Notes: a model not told the origin generated them from the letters alone. Shown: positions 29,657-39,486, counted from the first letter of the stretch. The stretch: DNA of 64,000 nucleotides from Solibacillus sp. FSL R7-0682 (GCF_038005985.1 NZ_JBBOUI010000001.1:2128001-2192000); one strand, 5' to 3'. Numbers and translations: made by a program.

Positions 29657-30952
29657 TTGATACATTTCAATTTAAAGAATATTAAAAGCCGATACTTCCT
29701 TAGCATAGGAAAAATCGGCTTTCTTTATGTAAAATTTTACTTAGCGTATGTTTTGCGCTTTTTGTTGGTAAGACCCCTTGAACTGTTTATGTTCTCTGAA
29801 GAAGCTCCAGGTATGCCATTTTATTTAGCAAACGGGCAAACTATTAGAAATGAACTTGAAAATTTCCTACGTAGCTTGCAAACAAGATATGACTATAAAG
29901 AAGTGCGGACGCCCCTCATGATGAATCAGCGTTTGTGGGAGCAATCAGGACACTGGCAGCATTACAAAGAAAATATGTATTTTACACAAGTCGATGAGCA
30001 AAAGTTTGCTTTAAAGCCAATGAACTGTCCTGGCCATATGTTGATTTATAAAAATGATTTACATTCATATCGCGATCTACCAATTCGTATGGCGGAGTTT
30101 GGTCAGGTTCACCGACATGAATTTAGTGGAGCATTAAATGGGCTACTGCGAGTTCGTACATTTTGTCAGGATGACGCTCATATTTTCGTGACACCAGAGC
30201 AAATTGAGGATGAGATTACATTAGCGTTGCAAATTATTGATCAAGTATATACAGTATTTGGCTTTGAGTATGAAATTGAATTATCGACAAGACCTGATGA
30301 CTATATGGGAGAGCTTACCCTATGGGATAAGGCAGAACTAGCACTTGAAAATGTGTTAAAGCGACTACGTTTCCCATATAAAATTAATGAAGGTGATGGT
30401 GCCTTTTATGGACCCAAAATTGACATTCATATAAAGGATGCAATTAAGAGAAGCCATCAATGTGCAACAGTGCAGCTTGATTTCCAGCTACCTGAGAAGT
30501 TTGATTTATCATATGTGAATGAAGACAATGAAAAAGTGCGACCAGTTGTCATTCACCGAGCTGTATTTGGCTCCATTGATCGATTTCTTGGTATTTTAAT
30601 CGAACATTTTGGTGGTGCATTTCCGCTTTGGCTCGCACCAAAGCAAGTGCAAATCATTGCTGTATCAGATGTACATACAGCATATGTTGAAGCGGTTGCC
30701 AGCCAGCTACGTCAAGCTAATGTTCGAGTAGCAGTAGATAGACGTAACGAAAAGCTTGGTCGAAAAATTCGTGACGCACAAATACAAAAAATACCGTATA
30801 TCCTTGTATTAGGAGAACGAGAACAAGCGAATGAGACAGTTACTGTACGAGCTTATAAACAGGACGAATTAACTTCATTTTCCCTTGAGGCATTTGTTAA
30901 ACACCTTCAAAAAGAGATTTTTGAGAAGAAATTGCCAAATATTTCAAATTAA
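29657..30952 (+). CDS. thrS: 5'-truncated threonyl-tRNA synthetase (catalytic and anticodon domains only)
   Basis: Homology begins near 29777 (PLELFMFSEEAPGMPFYL), about residue 245 of a normal 640-residue ThrRS, so the TGS and editing domains are missing. The frame opens from TTG 29657 through non-homologous DNA; ATG 29789 has no ribosome site. What is left is whole: motif 1 (PLMMNQRLWEQSGHW), zinc ligands (MNCPGHM, QDDAHIF, VIHRAVFGS), motif 2 (EFGQVHRHEFSGALNGLLRVR), motif 3 (GSIDRFLGILIEHFGGAFPLW) and the anticodon-binding domain to the end. It is either a remnant of a second copy or a stand-alone catalytic ThrRS without proofreading. No T-box leader is present. Confidence 0.7.
   Translation: MIHFNLKNIKSRYFLSIGKIGFLYVKFYLAYVLRFLLVRPLELFMFSEEAPGMPFYLANGQTIRNELENFLRSLQTRYDYKEVRTPLMMNQRLWEQSGHWQHYKENMYFTQVDEQKFALKPMNCPGHMLIYKNDLHSYRDLPIRMAEFGQVHRHEFSGALNGLLRVRTFCQDDAHIFVTPEQIEDEITLALQIIDQVYTVFGFEYEIELSTRPDDYMGELTLWDKAELALENVLKRLRFPYKINEGDGAFYGPKIDIHIKDAIKRSHQCATVQLDFQLPEKFDLSYVNEDNEKVRPVVIHRAVFGSIDRFLGILIEHFGGAFPLWLAPKQVQIIAVSDVHTAYVEAVASQLRQANVRVAVDRRNEKLGRKIRDAQIQKIPYILVLGEREQANETVTVRAYKQDELTSFSLEAFVKHLQKEIFEKKLPNISN
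29685..29730 (+). terminator. Strong hairpin inside the truncated thrS leader
   Basis: AAAGCCGAT/ATCGGCTTT (29685-29693, 29715-29723) enclosing TTCCT/AGGAA, followed by CTTTATGT. It would stop transcription arriving from the left, which speaks against thrS expression from upstream. Confidence 0.55.
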
Positions 30953-31051
30953 TTAACGCTACGCAAAACAGGATAGTATTGACAAGCTGTTAAATTTTAA
31001 AGGTCCACTATGCGTCTTATGAACAGTTTTTCGCTAAGCATTATAAAGTTT

Positions 31052-31095
31052 AACGGCGATGTAAAAGGGGCCTTTATATACATCGCCGTTTTTCT
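31052..31095. terminator. Terminator after thrS
   Basis: AACGGCGATGTA (31052-31063) pairs perfectly with TACATCGCCGTT (31079-31090), then TTTCTTT. Confidence 0.85.
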
Positions 31096-31201
31096 TTACC
31101 TTTGCCAACTTTATATAAGAAAGCAAAAAGCCATTATTTCACCTTTACAGAAAAATAATGACTTTAACTAGTCCTAACAATAAAATTGTCAAAGGACTCT
31201 T

Positions 31202-31834
31202 TTATAAAATCGCGCTTTCTACACCTGCCGCGCGGTAAAATAATTTTTCGTTCCATTTCAGTGCCCATTGAACGATTGCCCCAAGGCCAAATGCCATAAG
31301 AAGCGTTCCTAAACCTACTGGACCACCTAGTAAAAAGCCGATTACTGCGACTGATACTTCCATCGTCGTCCGCGCTCGGTTTACTGACCAGCCTAAACGT
31401 TGGACAAGCAGTAGCATTAATGTATCTCGTGGTCCAACACCAAGATTCGCTACCATGTACATCCCACACCCAAAACCAAGTAATAATAGACCAAGAGCAA
31501 AGGCTAGGATCTGCTCAAACCAGCCGTGGGCATCTGGTAATACGTACAGAAAAATATCGATAAAAATACCCGCTAAAAACATATCTAAATAGGTGCCCAA
31601 TTTAGGTAAACGCTTCGAAATGACTGCATCAATTGCTAAAATGATTAAGCCAAGAATGATCGACCACATACCCACTGTTAAACCGAAGTTTTTCACAAGC
31701 CCAATATGCAGTACATCCCACGAGCCAACACCTAATTGCTGCCCTTTAATTGTTAGGGCAATACCTAACGAAAGCACAATGATGCCTGTTATAAAAAAAA
31801 CACATCGCCAATAAAAGCCTTGCTTAATTTTCAC
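31202..31834 (-). CDS. YczE/YyaS/YitT-family membrane protein
   Basis: 210 residues with about five membrane helices: 10-27, 50-68, 75-95, 108-128 and 165-185. Family marks: LGVGSWDVLHIGL, LGLIILAIDAVI, GCGMYMVANLGVGPRDTLMLLL and a second 'GVGP-D' half-repeat. YczE is a membrane protein of unknown mechanism needed for antibiotic synthesis in some Bacillus. Single gene, no operon partner. Confidence 0.8.
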   Translation of the reverse strand: MKIKQGFYWRCVFFITGIIVLSLGIALTIKGQQLGVGSWDVLHIGLVKNFGLTVGMWSIILGLIILAIDAVISKRLPKLGTYLDMFLAGIFIDIFLYVLPDAHGWFEQILAFALGLLLLGFGCGMYMVANLGVGPRDTLMLLLVQRLGWSVNRARTTMEVSVAVIGFLLGGPVGLGTLLMAFGLGAIVQWALKWNEKLFYRAAGVESAIL

Positions 31835-31932
31835 TTGTAATCCCTCATCAATCTATTATCTAAGTTGTCTTTCCATATTATAGCGATGGAAGGGGGCAAA
31901 AGTGGGATTACAATTAATTCGGAAAATTAGAA

Positions 31933-32223
31933 TTATTTTTCGTAGGAATAGCTTAGTTCATTTGATTCCTGATCAACGCTAACAACTAGATGATGCTCAT
32001 TAAAAAACCATTCATCTGATTTTTCAATATAGAAATGAATCGCGTCAACCGTTGTTTCCACTCCGATTTCATGAGGCTGTTCTCTTGTCATACCTAAAGA
32101 AAATCCTTCGTGGAATGGGGAAGAACCACCATACCTAGCATAAAATCGAATCCAATCATCTTTTTCTACTTCCATTTCCTGTTGGAACCACTTAATTGCT
32201 TCCTCTGATAATTTAATCTGCAT
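31933..32223 (-). CDS. YneR/HesB-like protein
   Basis: 96 residues; MQIKLSEEAIKWFQQEMEVEKDDWIRFYARYGGSSPFHEGFSLGM matches YneR, a member of the HesB/IscA fold that lacks the three cluster-binding cysteines. It has no cysteine at all, so it cannot be an Fe-S scaffold in the usual way. Cytosolic; function unknown. Confidence 0.85.
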   Translation of the reverse strand: MQIKLSEEAIKWFQQEMEVEKDDWIRFYARYGGSSPFHEGFSLGMTREQPHEIGVETTVDAIHFYIEKSDEWFFNEHHLVVSVDQESNELSYSYEK

Positions 32224-32386
32224 CCAATCACCTCATTCAGTTTCACGATATATTAATCATCTATCATTATATACCAACTTCTTCGTATAGGCTTTTTGTA
32301 ATTATAAAACTTCCATCATACACAATGGATAATTCACTAATAATTTTCCATACTAAATTTTATTACTGTAGAAGGATGTGATTTAC

Positions 32387-32551
32387 TTGGGAAATTTGAA
32401 CTCGAAATTTGCTCATTTAGTGCCCGAACAAATTAAAGAAATACAACAGCTTGAAGAAAAGCTGGAGGTAACATTACTTGCTTATGACATCTTTTCAAAC
32501 GAAAATCATGGTCAGCAAGAAAATAATTCAGATGCAATAAATCCATCTTAA
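32387..32551 (+). CDS. Small conserved hypothetical protein
   Basis: 54 residues from TTG 32387 with GAAGGATGTG 7 nt upstream, closed by its own terminator. The N-terminal half is helical (LVPEQIKEIQQLEEKLEVTLLAYDIF), the tail Asn/Ser-rich. I do not recognise it. Real-gene evidence is the ribosome site, terminator and clean frame. Confidence 0.55.
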   Translation: MGNLNSKFAHLVPEQIKEIQQLEEKLEVTLLAYDIFSNENHGQQENNSDAINPS

Positions 32552-32565
32552 TATTTATCTTTAAC

Positions 32566-32602
32566 TGTGTTTAGATTCCTTGAATTCTAAACACATTTTT
32601 TA
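32566..32602 (+). terminator. Terminator of the small gene
   Basis: TGTGTTTAGA (32566-32575) pairs with CTAAACACA (32587-32595), then TTTTTTAT. Confidence 0.8.
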
Positions 32603-32605
32603 TAC

Positions 32606-32636
32606 ATAAAAAAACTCTCTCGCAATGGAGAGAGTT
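32606..32636 (-). terminator. Terminator of plsY
   Basis: AACTCTCTC/GAGAGAGTT (32613-32621, 32628-32636); read on minus it ends in TTTTTTT. The stem begins within the plsY stop region. Confidence 0.8.
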
Positions 32637-33237
32637 AGAAACCTTTTATTTTTGGTTCTGTACCGTTTTTAATACGTTTAATGTTTTCTCGATGACGATA
32701 GAAAATAAACGTCGCCAAAAAGGCAATTAAAATAAATAATGCATAATTACCCGTCACAATCCAAAAAATAATAACATAAATTAACGCAACAGTTGCTGTA
32801 ATCATTGACGTTAAACTTACCATTTTCGTAATTTTTAACGAGACAATAAATGTAACGAGGAGCACGATAAATAACGGTAAATTATAACCTAATATAACAC
32901 CCGCACTTGTCGCAACGGCTTTACCTCCTCTAAAACTAGCAAAAATCGGGAACATATGTCCAAAAACCGCTACAATCCCTAATACTAATGGATAAATCGT
33001 TGCTTCGCTAAAGAAGGGAAGAGTTAGTAAGAGTACTGCTGCGGTACCTTTTAATACATCAATGAGAGTCACAATGAACCCTGGTTTTTTTCCAAGTACA
33101 CGGAATGTGTTTGTGGCACCTAAATTGCCGCTACCATGTTGTCGAATATCCGTTTTGTAAAAGATTTTACCAATCCATAAAGCAGAAGGAATGGAACCAA
33201 TCAAATAAGCACAAATGAGAATTATTGCATTAATCAA
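32635..33237 (-). CDS. plsY: Acyl-phosphate:glycerol-3-phosphate acyltransferase
   Basis: 200 residues from TTG at 33237 (AAAGGGG 8 nt before), giving [23 protein letters not shown]; a TTG at 33255 overlaps the ribosome site. Family motifs: [30 protein letters not shown] (phosphate-binding), [21 protein letters not shown]. Five to six membrane helices. First acylation step of phospholipid synthesis from acyl-phosphate. It is divergent from parE, as in many Bacilli. Confidence 0.95.
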   Translation of the reverse strand: MINAIILICAYLIGSIPSALWIGKIFYKTDIRQHGSGNLGATNTFRVLGKKPGFIVTLIDVLKGTAAVLLLTLPFFSEATIYPLVLGIVAVFGHMFPIFASFRGGKAVATSAGVILGYNLPLFIVLLVTFIVSLKITKMVSLTSMITATVALIYVIIFWIVTGNYALFILIAFLATFIFYRHRENIKRIKNGTEPKIKGF

Positions 33238-33468
33238 GTGTTGTGCCCCTTTCAATATTGAGAATTACTAGTTGGTACTAATAGTATGTATTGATTATTT
33301 TACACTGTTTATGAAAGGAAGGAAAGAGGTATTATTTTTTCACAAAATTTCTATGAAAAGGAGGAAAAAAGTTACAATACGATGAAAACTACTGGAGGAA
33401 GCGCTTTAAAACAGGCGTTTTTGATGGTACAATTAATTCTTGCTAAGTCTCATGGATTGATTCATCAA

Positions 33469-33497
33469 TTGACAATGAAGTCAGGAGACAGTACGAT
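33469..33497 (+). promoter_or_regulatory. parE-parC promoter
   Basis: TTGACA (33469-33474), 17-bp spacer, TACGAT (33492-33497), 49 bp before the parE start. Confidence 0.75.
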
Positions 33498-33545
33498 TAT
33501 GCAGTATAACGGAACGTTTGTTTGTATTTTTGGAGGGGATTACAT

Positions 33546-35519
33546 TTGGTAAAAAACCAGACCGGTATTTCATATAATGAAGATGCCATTCAAGTATTAG
33601 AAGGTTTAGAAGCCGTACGAAAACGACCAGGTATGTATATCGGTTCAACAGATAGCCGAGGTCTTCACCACTTAGTATATGAGATTGTAGACAACGCAGT
33701 GGATGAAGCACTCGCTGGATTTGGCGATCATATCATCGTTAAGATTCACGAGGACAATAGTATAAGCGTCCGAGATTTTGGTCGTGGTATGCCTACGGGA
33801 ATGCATAAAATGGGGAAGCCAACACCTGAAATTATTTTTACAGTGCTACATGCAGGCGGTAAATTTGGACAAGGTGGCTATAAAACGAGTGGTGGTCTAC
33901 ATGGTGTAGGTTCATCCGTAGTAAATGCCTTATCCGTATTTTTGGAAGTAACCATTCACCGAGACGGGCAAATTTATCGTCAACGTTTTGAAAATGGCGG
34001 TAAGCCGGTTACATCTCTTGATATTTTAGGAAAAACAAAAGAAAATGGGACACTTGTTCATTTTTTACCGGACCCATCTATTTTTTCCGTAACAAAATAT
34101 AATTACGACACATTAGCTGAGCGCTTACGTGAATCCGCGTTTTTATTAAAAGGTTTAAAAATTGAGCTCATTGATGAGCGTGGAGAAGGTCAACATGACG
34201 TGTTCCATTACGAAAGTGGAATTGAGGCGTTTGTTACATATTTAAACGAAGAAAAAGACGTGATACATCCAGTAAAGTATGTGGAAGGGATGCTTGCGGA
34301 AATCGAGGTTGAGTTTGCCTTCCAATTTAATGATGGCTATTCAGAAACAATTCTTTCATTTGTTAATAATGTCCGTACTCGAGACGGTGGTACTCATGAA
34401 ACGGGTGCTAAAACAGCGATGACTCGCGTGTTTAATGAATATGCACGGAAAATTGGGCTGTTAAAAGAAAAGGATAAAAACTTAGAAGGTGCTGATATTC
34501 GAGAAGGTTTAACAGCCATCATATCTGTCCGAATTCCAGAGCATCTTTTACAGTTTGAAGGCCAAACAAAGGGTAAGCTTGGAACGAGTGAAGCTCGATC
34601 AACAGTTGATACCGTTGTATCGGAAAAGCTTATGTACGTTTTAGAAGAGCATGCAGAGCTTTCGGCATCACTTGTAAGAAAAGCCATTCGCGCACAACAA
34701 GTTCGCGAAGCAGCTCGTAAAGCTCGTGATGATGCGCGAAACGGAAAAAAGAAAAAATCCAGTACGCTCTTATCCGGGAAATTAACACCAGCTCAATCAA
34801 AAAATGCGGCGAAAAATGAATTATATCTTGTAGAAGGTGATTCTGCCGGTGGTTCGGCAAAGCAAGGACGTGACCGCACATTCCAAGCCATTTTACCACT
34901 GCGCGGAAAAGTTATTAATACGGAAAAAGCAAAGCTCCAAGATATAATGAAAAACGAAGAAATCTCGACAATTATTCATACAATTGGTGCAGGTGTTGGT
35001 GCAGACTTCTCTGTAGAGGATGCAGCTTACGACAAAATTGTTATTATGACCGATGCGGATACAGATGGGGCACATATTCAAGTATTACTATTAACATTCT
35101 TTTATCGCTACATGCGTCCGTTAATTGAAGCGGGCAAAGTATATATTGCCTTACCACCGCTTTACAAAGTATCTAAAGGTTCCGGTAAAAAGCAAGAACT
35201 TACTTATGCATGGACTGAAAACGAACTAGATGCGGCCATCAAAAAAATTGGTAAAGGCTATATTCTGCAACGTTACAAAGGTCTTGGTGAAATGAATGCC
35301 GATCAATTATGGGATACAACGATGAATCCTGAAACACGTACATTAATCCGTGTCAAAATTGAGGATGGTGCTCGTGCAGAGCGCCGTGTCACAACACTTA
35401 TGGGTGACAAAGTAGAACCGCGCCGTAAATGGATTGAATCAAATGTAAACTTCGGCATGGAAGAGGATGCAAGCATTTTAGAAAATGAATTCATCCAGCA
35501 TGAGGAGGTTAACGAATGA
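33546..35519 (+). CDS. parE: DNA topoisomerase IV subunit B
   Basis: 657 residues from TTG 33546, 7 nt after GGAGGGG; a longer frame to 33522 lacks a ribosome site. GHKL ATPase (about 10-220): IVDNAVDEALAG, VRDFGRGMPTG, GGLHGVGSSVVNAL. Transducer domain to about 395; TOPRIM with ELYLVEGDSAGGSAKQGRDR, PLRGKVINTEKA and MTDADTDGAH; C-terminal IQRYKGLGEMNADQLW. Decatenates daughter chromosomes together with ParC. Stop overlaps parC by 4 nt. Confidence 0.97.
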   Translation: MVKNQTGISYNEDAIQVLEGLEAVRKRPGMYIGSTDSRGLHHLVYEIVDNAVDEALAGFGDHIIVKIHEDNSISVRDFGRGMPTGMHKMGKPTPEIIFTVLHAGGKFGQGGYKTSGGLHGVGSSVVNALSVFLEVTIHRDGQIYRQRFENGGKPVTSLDILGKTKENGTLVHFLPDPSIFSVTKYNYDTLAERLRESAFLLKGLKIELIDERGEGQHDVFHYESGIEAFVTYLNEEKDVIHPVKYVEGMLAEIEVEFAFQFNDGYSETILSFVNNVRTRDGGTHETGAKTAMTRVFNEYARKIGLLKEKDKNLEGADIREGLTAIISVRIPEHLLQFEGQTKGKLGTSEARSTVDTVVSEKLMYVLEEHAELSASLVRKAIRAQQVREAARKARDDARNGKKKKSSTLLSGKLTPAQSKNAAKNELYLVEGDSAGGSAKQGRDRTFQAILPLRGKVINTEKAKLQDIMKNEEISTIIHTIGAGVGADFSVEDAAYDKIVIMTDADTDGAHIQVLLLTFFYRYMRPLIEAGKVYIALPPLYKVSKGSGKKQELTYAWTENELDAAIKKIGKGYILQRYKGLGEMNADQLWDTTMNPETRTLIRVKIEDGARAERRVTTLMGDKVEPRRKWIESNVNFGMEEDASILENEFIQHEEVNE

Positions 35520-37948
35520 GCTTCGTAGAGAAATTTCAAGATTTACCATTAGAAGAAGTAATGGGTGACCGCTTTGGTCGCTATTCAAAATATATTATTC
35601 AAGACCGTGCACTTCCAGATACTCGTGACGGTTTAAAGCCAGTACAACGCCGTATTTTATTTGCGATGTTCAATGAAGGCAATACTTTCGAAAAACCATT
35701 CCGTAAATCAGCCAAAACTGTGGGTAATGTAATCGGTAACTACCATCCACACGGGGATTCGTCGGTTTATGAGGCGATGGTACGTATGAGTCAAGACTGG
35801 AAGAGCCGTCACATGTTAATCGAGATGCATGGTAACAATGGTTCGGTCGATGGTGACCCACCAGCTGCAATGCGTTATACGGAAGCACGACTTTCTGCTA
35901 TCGCATCAGAAATGTTACGCGATATTAATAAAAATACGGTGGAATTTGTTCCAAACTTTGATGATCAAGATATGGAACCAACTGTTTTACCGTCACGTTT
36001 CCCAAATTTACTTGTTAACGGTGCGACAGGGATTTCTGCTGGATACGCAACAGATATCCCACCACACAACTTACAAGAAGCTCTAGAAGCGGTATTAATG
36101 CGTTTAGATAATAAAAATTGCACCGTTGAAGAATTAATGACGGTCATAAAAGGACCTGATTTCCCAACTGGTGGCATCATTCAAGGGCTTGATGGTATTA
36201 AAAAAGCATATGAGACAGGAAAAGGAAAAATTATCGTCCGCTCTCGTACTGAAATAGAAGCTTTAAAAGGGAATAAAGAACAAATTATTATTTCAGAAAT
36301 CCCGTTTGAAGTAAATAAAGCAAACTTAATTCGTAAAATGGATGAACTACGTGTAAGCGACCGCCGTCTAGAAGGCATTTCAGAAATTCGAGATGAATCT
36401 GACCGTGATGGCTTACGAATTGTTATTGAGCTGAAAAAGGATGTGCCTGCACTAGGCATTTTACATTTCTTATTAAAGTCAACAGATTTGCAAGTATCTT
36501 ACAACTTTAACATGATCGCGATTCATAATCGTCGTCCAACAATGATGACATTACCGCTCATGCTAGATGCCTATATTGACCACCAAAAGGAAATCGTGAC
36601 ACGACGCTCACAATTTGATTTAAAGCGTGCACAGGACCGTTTACATATTGTAGAAGGGCTAATGAAGGCTTTATCAATTTTAGATCAAGTTATTGCAGCA
36701 ATCCGTGCATCTAAAGATAAGCGTGATGCAAAAAATAATATTATTGAGAAGTTTGGCTTTACAGAAGTTCAAGCAGAAGCGATCGTAAGCTTACAACTGT
36801 ACCGTTTAACAAATACTGATATTACAGAGCTTCAAAACGAACAACAGGAATTAAATGAGCTGATCATCAAATTAACAGCTATTTTAGAGGATGAGAAGAA
36901 ATTGATTCGTGTCATCAAATCAGAGTTAAACGACATTAAAAAGCGTTTTGCGTTACCTCGTATGTCTACAATTGAAGCAGAAATTGAAGAAATTAAAGTA
37001 ACGCGTGACGTCCTTGTTCCGAGTGAAGAGGTTGTCGTGACCGTTACGAAAGATGGATATGTTAAGCGTACAAGTTTACGTTCGCATAATGCCTCAAACG
37101 GTAAAGATTTTGCGATGAAAGATTCGGATTACTTACTGTATGAAGCTAACTTAAATACACAGCATCATTTACTGTTGTTCACAAGCAAAGGTAACTATAT
37201 TTACCAGCCGGTGCACGAGCTTCCTGATATTCGTTGGAAAGACTTAGGTCAGCATATATCTAGTATTGTTCCAATTGATACAACGGAAGAAATTATTCAA
37301 GTTATCGGCATTGAGACTTTTGAACAGGCAGATAAGTATGTATTTACAGCAACAAAGGATGGACAAATTAAGCGTTCTGCACTTGCTGATTATGTCGTGA
37401 CTCGTTATTCAAAACCAATTAAAACAATGAATTTAAAGGGCGAAGATGAAATGATTTTCGCAACGCTTGTTACTGAGCAAGAAGAAGTACTTCTTTCAAC
37501 AAACACAAGCTATACAATTCGCTTCCCAATGAATGAATTACCAATAACAGGGGTTAAAACAGCCGGTGTTAAAGGAATGGTTTTAAAATATGGGGAGCAC
37601 TTAGCTGCTGTCGCTATTTTACAGCCAAATGCTGATCAGGAATTAATTATTATAACGCAGCGTGGTGCTGTAAAACGTATGCTCATCAGTGAAATTGAGT
37701 TAGGCAATCGTGCGAAGCGTGGAGTAGTCATTTTAAAAGAACTTAAAACGAATCCACATCGTATATTTACCGTTTTAGTTGTGAATTTCAGAAACTCTAT
37801 TGTCATTGAAACCGAAAAAGGTGTACAAGAAACAATACAAGTAACGAATTTAACACGTGCTGATCGTTATTCAAATGGATCACTTCGTATTGATACAGAC
37901 GGCGATGGTGCAATTACTCGTGCGTATGTTGAAATAATAGAAGCGTAA
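35516..37948 (+). CDS. parC: DNA topoisomerase IV subunit A
   Basis: 810 residues; ATGA overlap with parE. Winged-helix breakage-reunion domain with the quinolone-region HPHGDSSVYEAMVRMSQDW (Ser and Glu as in susceptible strains, no obvious resistance change) and the catalytic Tyr in AAMRYTEARLS; coiled-coil gate about 370-490; then C-terminal beta-pinwheel blades (VVTVTKDGYVKRTSL, FTATKDGQIKRSAL, IITQRGAVKRML) with a DNA-wrapping role. Full length. Confidence 0.97.
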   Translation: MSFVEKFQDLPLEEVMGDRFGRYSKYIIQDRALPDTRDGLKPVQRRILFAMFNEGNTFEKPFRKSAKTVGNVIGNYHPHGDSSVYEAMVRMSQDWKSRHMLIEMHGNNGSVDGDPPAAMRYTEARLSAIASEMLRDINKNTVEFVPNFDDQDMEPTVLPSRFPNLLVNGATGISAGYATDIPPHNLQEALEAVLMRLDNKNCTVEELMTVIKGPDFPTGGIIQGLDGIKKAYETGKGKIIVRSRTEIEALKGNKEQIIISEIPFEVNKANLIRKMDELRVSDRRLEGISEIRDESDRDGLRIVIELKKDVPALGILHFLLKSTDLQVSYNFNMIAIHNRRPTMMTLPLMLDAYIDHQKEIVTRRSQFDLKRAQDRLHIVEGLMKALSILDQVIAAIRASKDKRDAKNNIIEKFGFTEVQAEAIVSLQLYRLTNTDITELQNEQQELNELIIKLTAILEDEKKLIRVIKSELNDIKKRFALPRMSTIEAEIEEIKVTRDVLVPSEEVVVTVTKDGYVKRTSLRSHNASNGKDFAMKDSDYLLYEANLNTQHHLLLFTSKGNYIYQPVHELPDIRWKDLGQHISSIVPIDTTEEIIQVIGIETFEQADKYVFTATKDGQIKRSALADYVVTRYSKPIKTMNLKGEDEMIFATLVTEQEEVLLSTNTSYTIRFPMNELPITGVKTAGVKGMVLKYGEHLAAVAILQPNADQELIIITQRGAVKRMLISEIELGNRAKRGVVILKELKTNPHRIFTVLVVNFRNSIVIETEKGVQETIQVTNLTRADRYSNGSLRIDTDGDGAITRAYVEIIEA

Positions 37949-38076
37949 ATTACGATATTCATGCATAACTGAACAATTTTTATCATAATATAAATACAAT
38001 TCATTGACATGGGCAGTAAATTTCCATAAAATGAAGGTAGTAAGATTCATGCGTGATGGATCTGCAGTAGTACAAA

Positions 38077-38109
38077 GCGGTTGGGTGGCCCCCAATCGCT
38101 TTTTTATTT
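38077..38109 (+). terminator. Terminator of parEC
   Basis: GCGGTTGGG (38077-38085) pairs with CCCAATCGC (38091-38099, one G-U), then TTTTTT. Confidence 0.8.
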
Positions 38110-38184
38110 TGTCTAAAATTTGGTGAAGTGAACGTAATGATTAAAATACATGTAGTATATAAAAAAGCTGAATCGTCTTACGAA

Positions 38185-38226
38185 ACGAAGAGGAACCTTT
38201 ATTTATTAAGGTTCCTCTTCGTTTTT
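38185..38226. terminator. 15-bp hairpin with U-tract
   Basis: ACGAAGAGGAACCTT/AAGGTTCCTCTTCGT (38185-38199, 38208-38222), then TTTTC. A second stop after parEC. The rest of 37949-38288 holds no gene. Confidence 0.75.
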
Positions 38227-38288
38227 CATATCATAATTAAAAATAATGCTCCTCCCAAACTTTAGATTCAGTATATTCTTAGACATTC

Positions 38289-38666
38289 CTAAAACATAAT
38301 AGCAGTTATCCAAAAACAAAGTGCTGTAAGTAAAGCCATAGGTGTCATTATCCACTTTTCCTTTTTGCTATTAGAAAATCCATTTAAAATCGTATTAATT
38401 GTCAAGTATGCTGCAAAGAAAAAACAAATTCCTCTTGTAGTGCCTATCGAGAAAAAATTAGGAATAAGATTTGCAGTCTGCAAAATTATTATGATGGCAA
38501 AAAGCTGAATAAATACTGAAAACCCACAAGCAATCCGCAACTTTAATGGCATTACAGTATACTTACCGCCCATTGCGAATTCTCCATAAGGAAAACCTAA
38601 CGCAAGTAAAGCATATAAGATTGCAACTAATAAAAATAAGAAACTTCCAATTACCGCTATGATCAT
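38289..38666 (-). CDS. Four-helix membrane protein, unknown
   Basis: 125 residues; helices at about 3-25, 42-63, 75-92 and 105-123. 'GFPYGEFAMGGKYTVMP' after the first helix and 'GFSVFIQLFAIIIILQ' suggest a small Bacillus family of unknown function. Single gene. Confidence 0.6.
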   Translation of the reverse strand: MIIAVIGSFLFLLVAILYALLALGFPYGEFAMGGKYTVMPLKLRIACGFSVFIQLFAIIIILQTANLIPNFFSIGTTRGICFFFAAYLTINTILNGFSNSKKEKWIMTPMALLTALCFWITAIMF

Positions 38667-39003
38667 GTAACAATCTCCCTCAAAAAATATTCTATATACA
38701 AATTACACGATGTTCTTAGCTATGTTTCATAATATGGTTTTCTTTCATCACAATTGCAACAAAAATTTAAACCTCCATTTTAATCAATCTTTTTCTAAAT
38801 GGAGGTTTTGTAGTTGATGTTAAATAACGATTGTACTCAATAAGAAAAAAACCCTTATTGAGAGATGTTAATATTGGTAATTTATGTTAGTGTTATTCTA
38901 GAGATTCGTTACTAAACAAGACTAGAGCGGAAAAAGCGATACATGGCTATTTGCCAAATGGATTTAACACAAAAAAATCATGAATTCCATAATATTTTAG
39001 AAG
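38667..39003 (+). other. Decayed start of an acetyltransferase gene
   Basis: No intact gene. Around 38940-39005 a broken frame (YMAICQMDLTQKNHEFHNILEDDD) precedes the GNAT fragment and probably derives from it. Confidence 0.35.
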
Positions 39004-39246
39004 ATGATGATTGATAAAAGCTACCAAGGAAAAGGGTATGGCAAACTGACCTTTGAAAAAATGTTGATGGATATTGAAACGATGCCTAATGGAGAATCAG
39101 AATATGCAGCCCTCTTTTATCATACAAGTAATGGCAAAGCTATAACATTATATGTTTCATTTAGTTTCGTAGATACCAGAATCATTCAGGATAATTTAAT
39201 ATTGGCGATTAAGAATCTAGATGAGAATAAATTTATTCGGAGGTAA
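39004..39246 (+). pseudogene. GNAT acetyltransferase fragment
   Basis: 80 residues with acetyl-CoA motif A YQGKGYGKLTFEKML (R/Q-x-x-G-x-G/A) and the following strand-helix, as in diamine/spermidine N-acetyltransferases. The N-terminal half is missing, so it is unlikely to be active. ATG 39004 has no ribosome site. Confidence 0.65.
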
Positions 39247-39252
39247 TTTCAC

Positions 39253-39486
39253 TTGAATAAGACAAATTTTTTATCAAAGAAATGGCTCGTATTATTCGCT
39301 ATACTAATTATGCTATCGTTTTCACTAAAAGACTTTAAGTTTTCTCAATTAGAAAATTTAACATTCAAAGATATTTTACCAATAATCGTTCTTACAGCGT
39401 TAATTTTTTTATTAAGAACCAGTATATTTTCTGTTATTTTGCTAAGTATACAAAAAGTTTGGAATGGATTAGTTAAGAAGAACTGA
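39253..39486 (+). CDS. Small membrane protein, unknown
   Basis: 77 residues from TTG 39253 with GGAGGT 8 nt upstream (which overlaps the end of the GNAT fragment). Two membrane helices (about 10-25 and 43-66). No family recognised. Confidence 0.5.
   Translation: MNKTNFLSKKWLVLFAILIMLSFSLKDFKFSQLENLTFKDILPIIVLTALIFLLRTSIFSVILLSIQKVWNGLVKKN

Noticed and set aside
29657-29788. Extra N-terminal domain of the thrS frame
   Set aside because: Translation of a hairpin-rich non-coding segment; not like any protein, without ribosome site.
33384-33554. 56-codon frame beginning MKTTGGSALKQ upstream of parE
   Set aside because: It overlaps the parE promoter, ribosome site and start; the GGAGG before it is 14 nt away. 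Likely chance.
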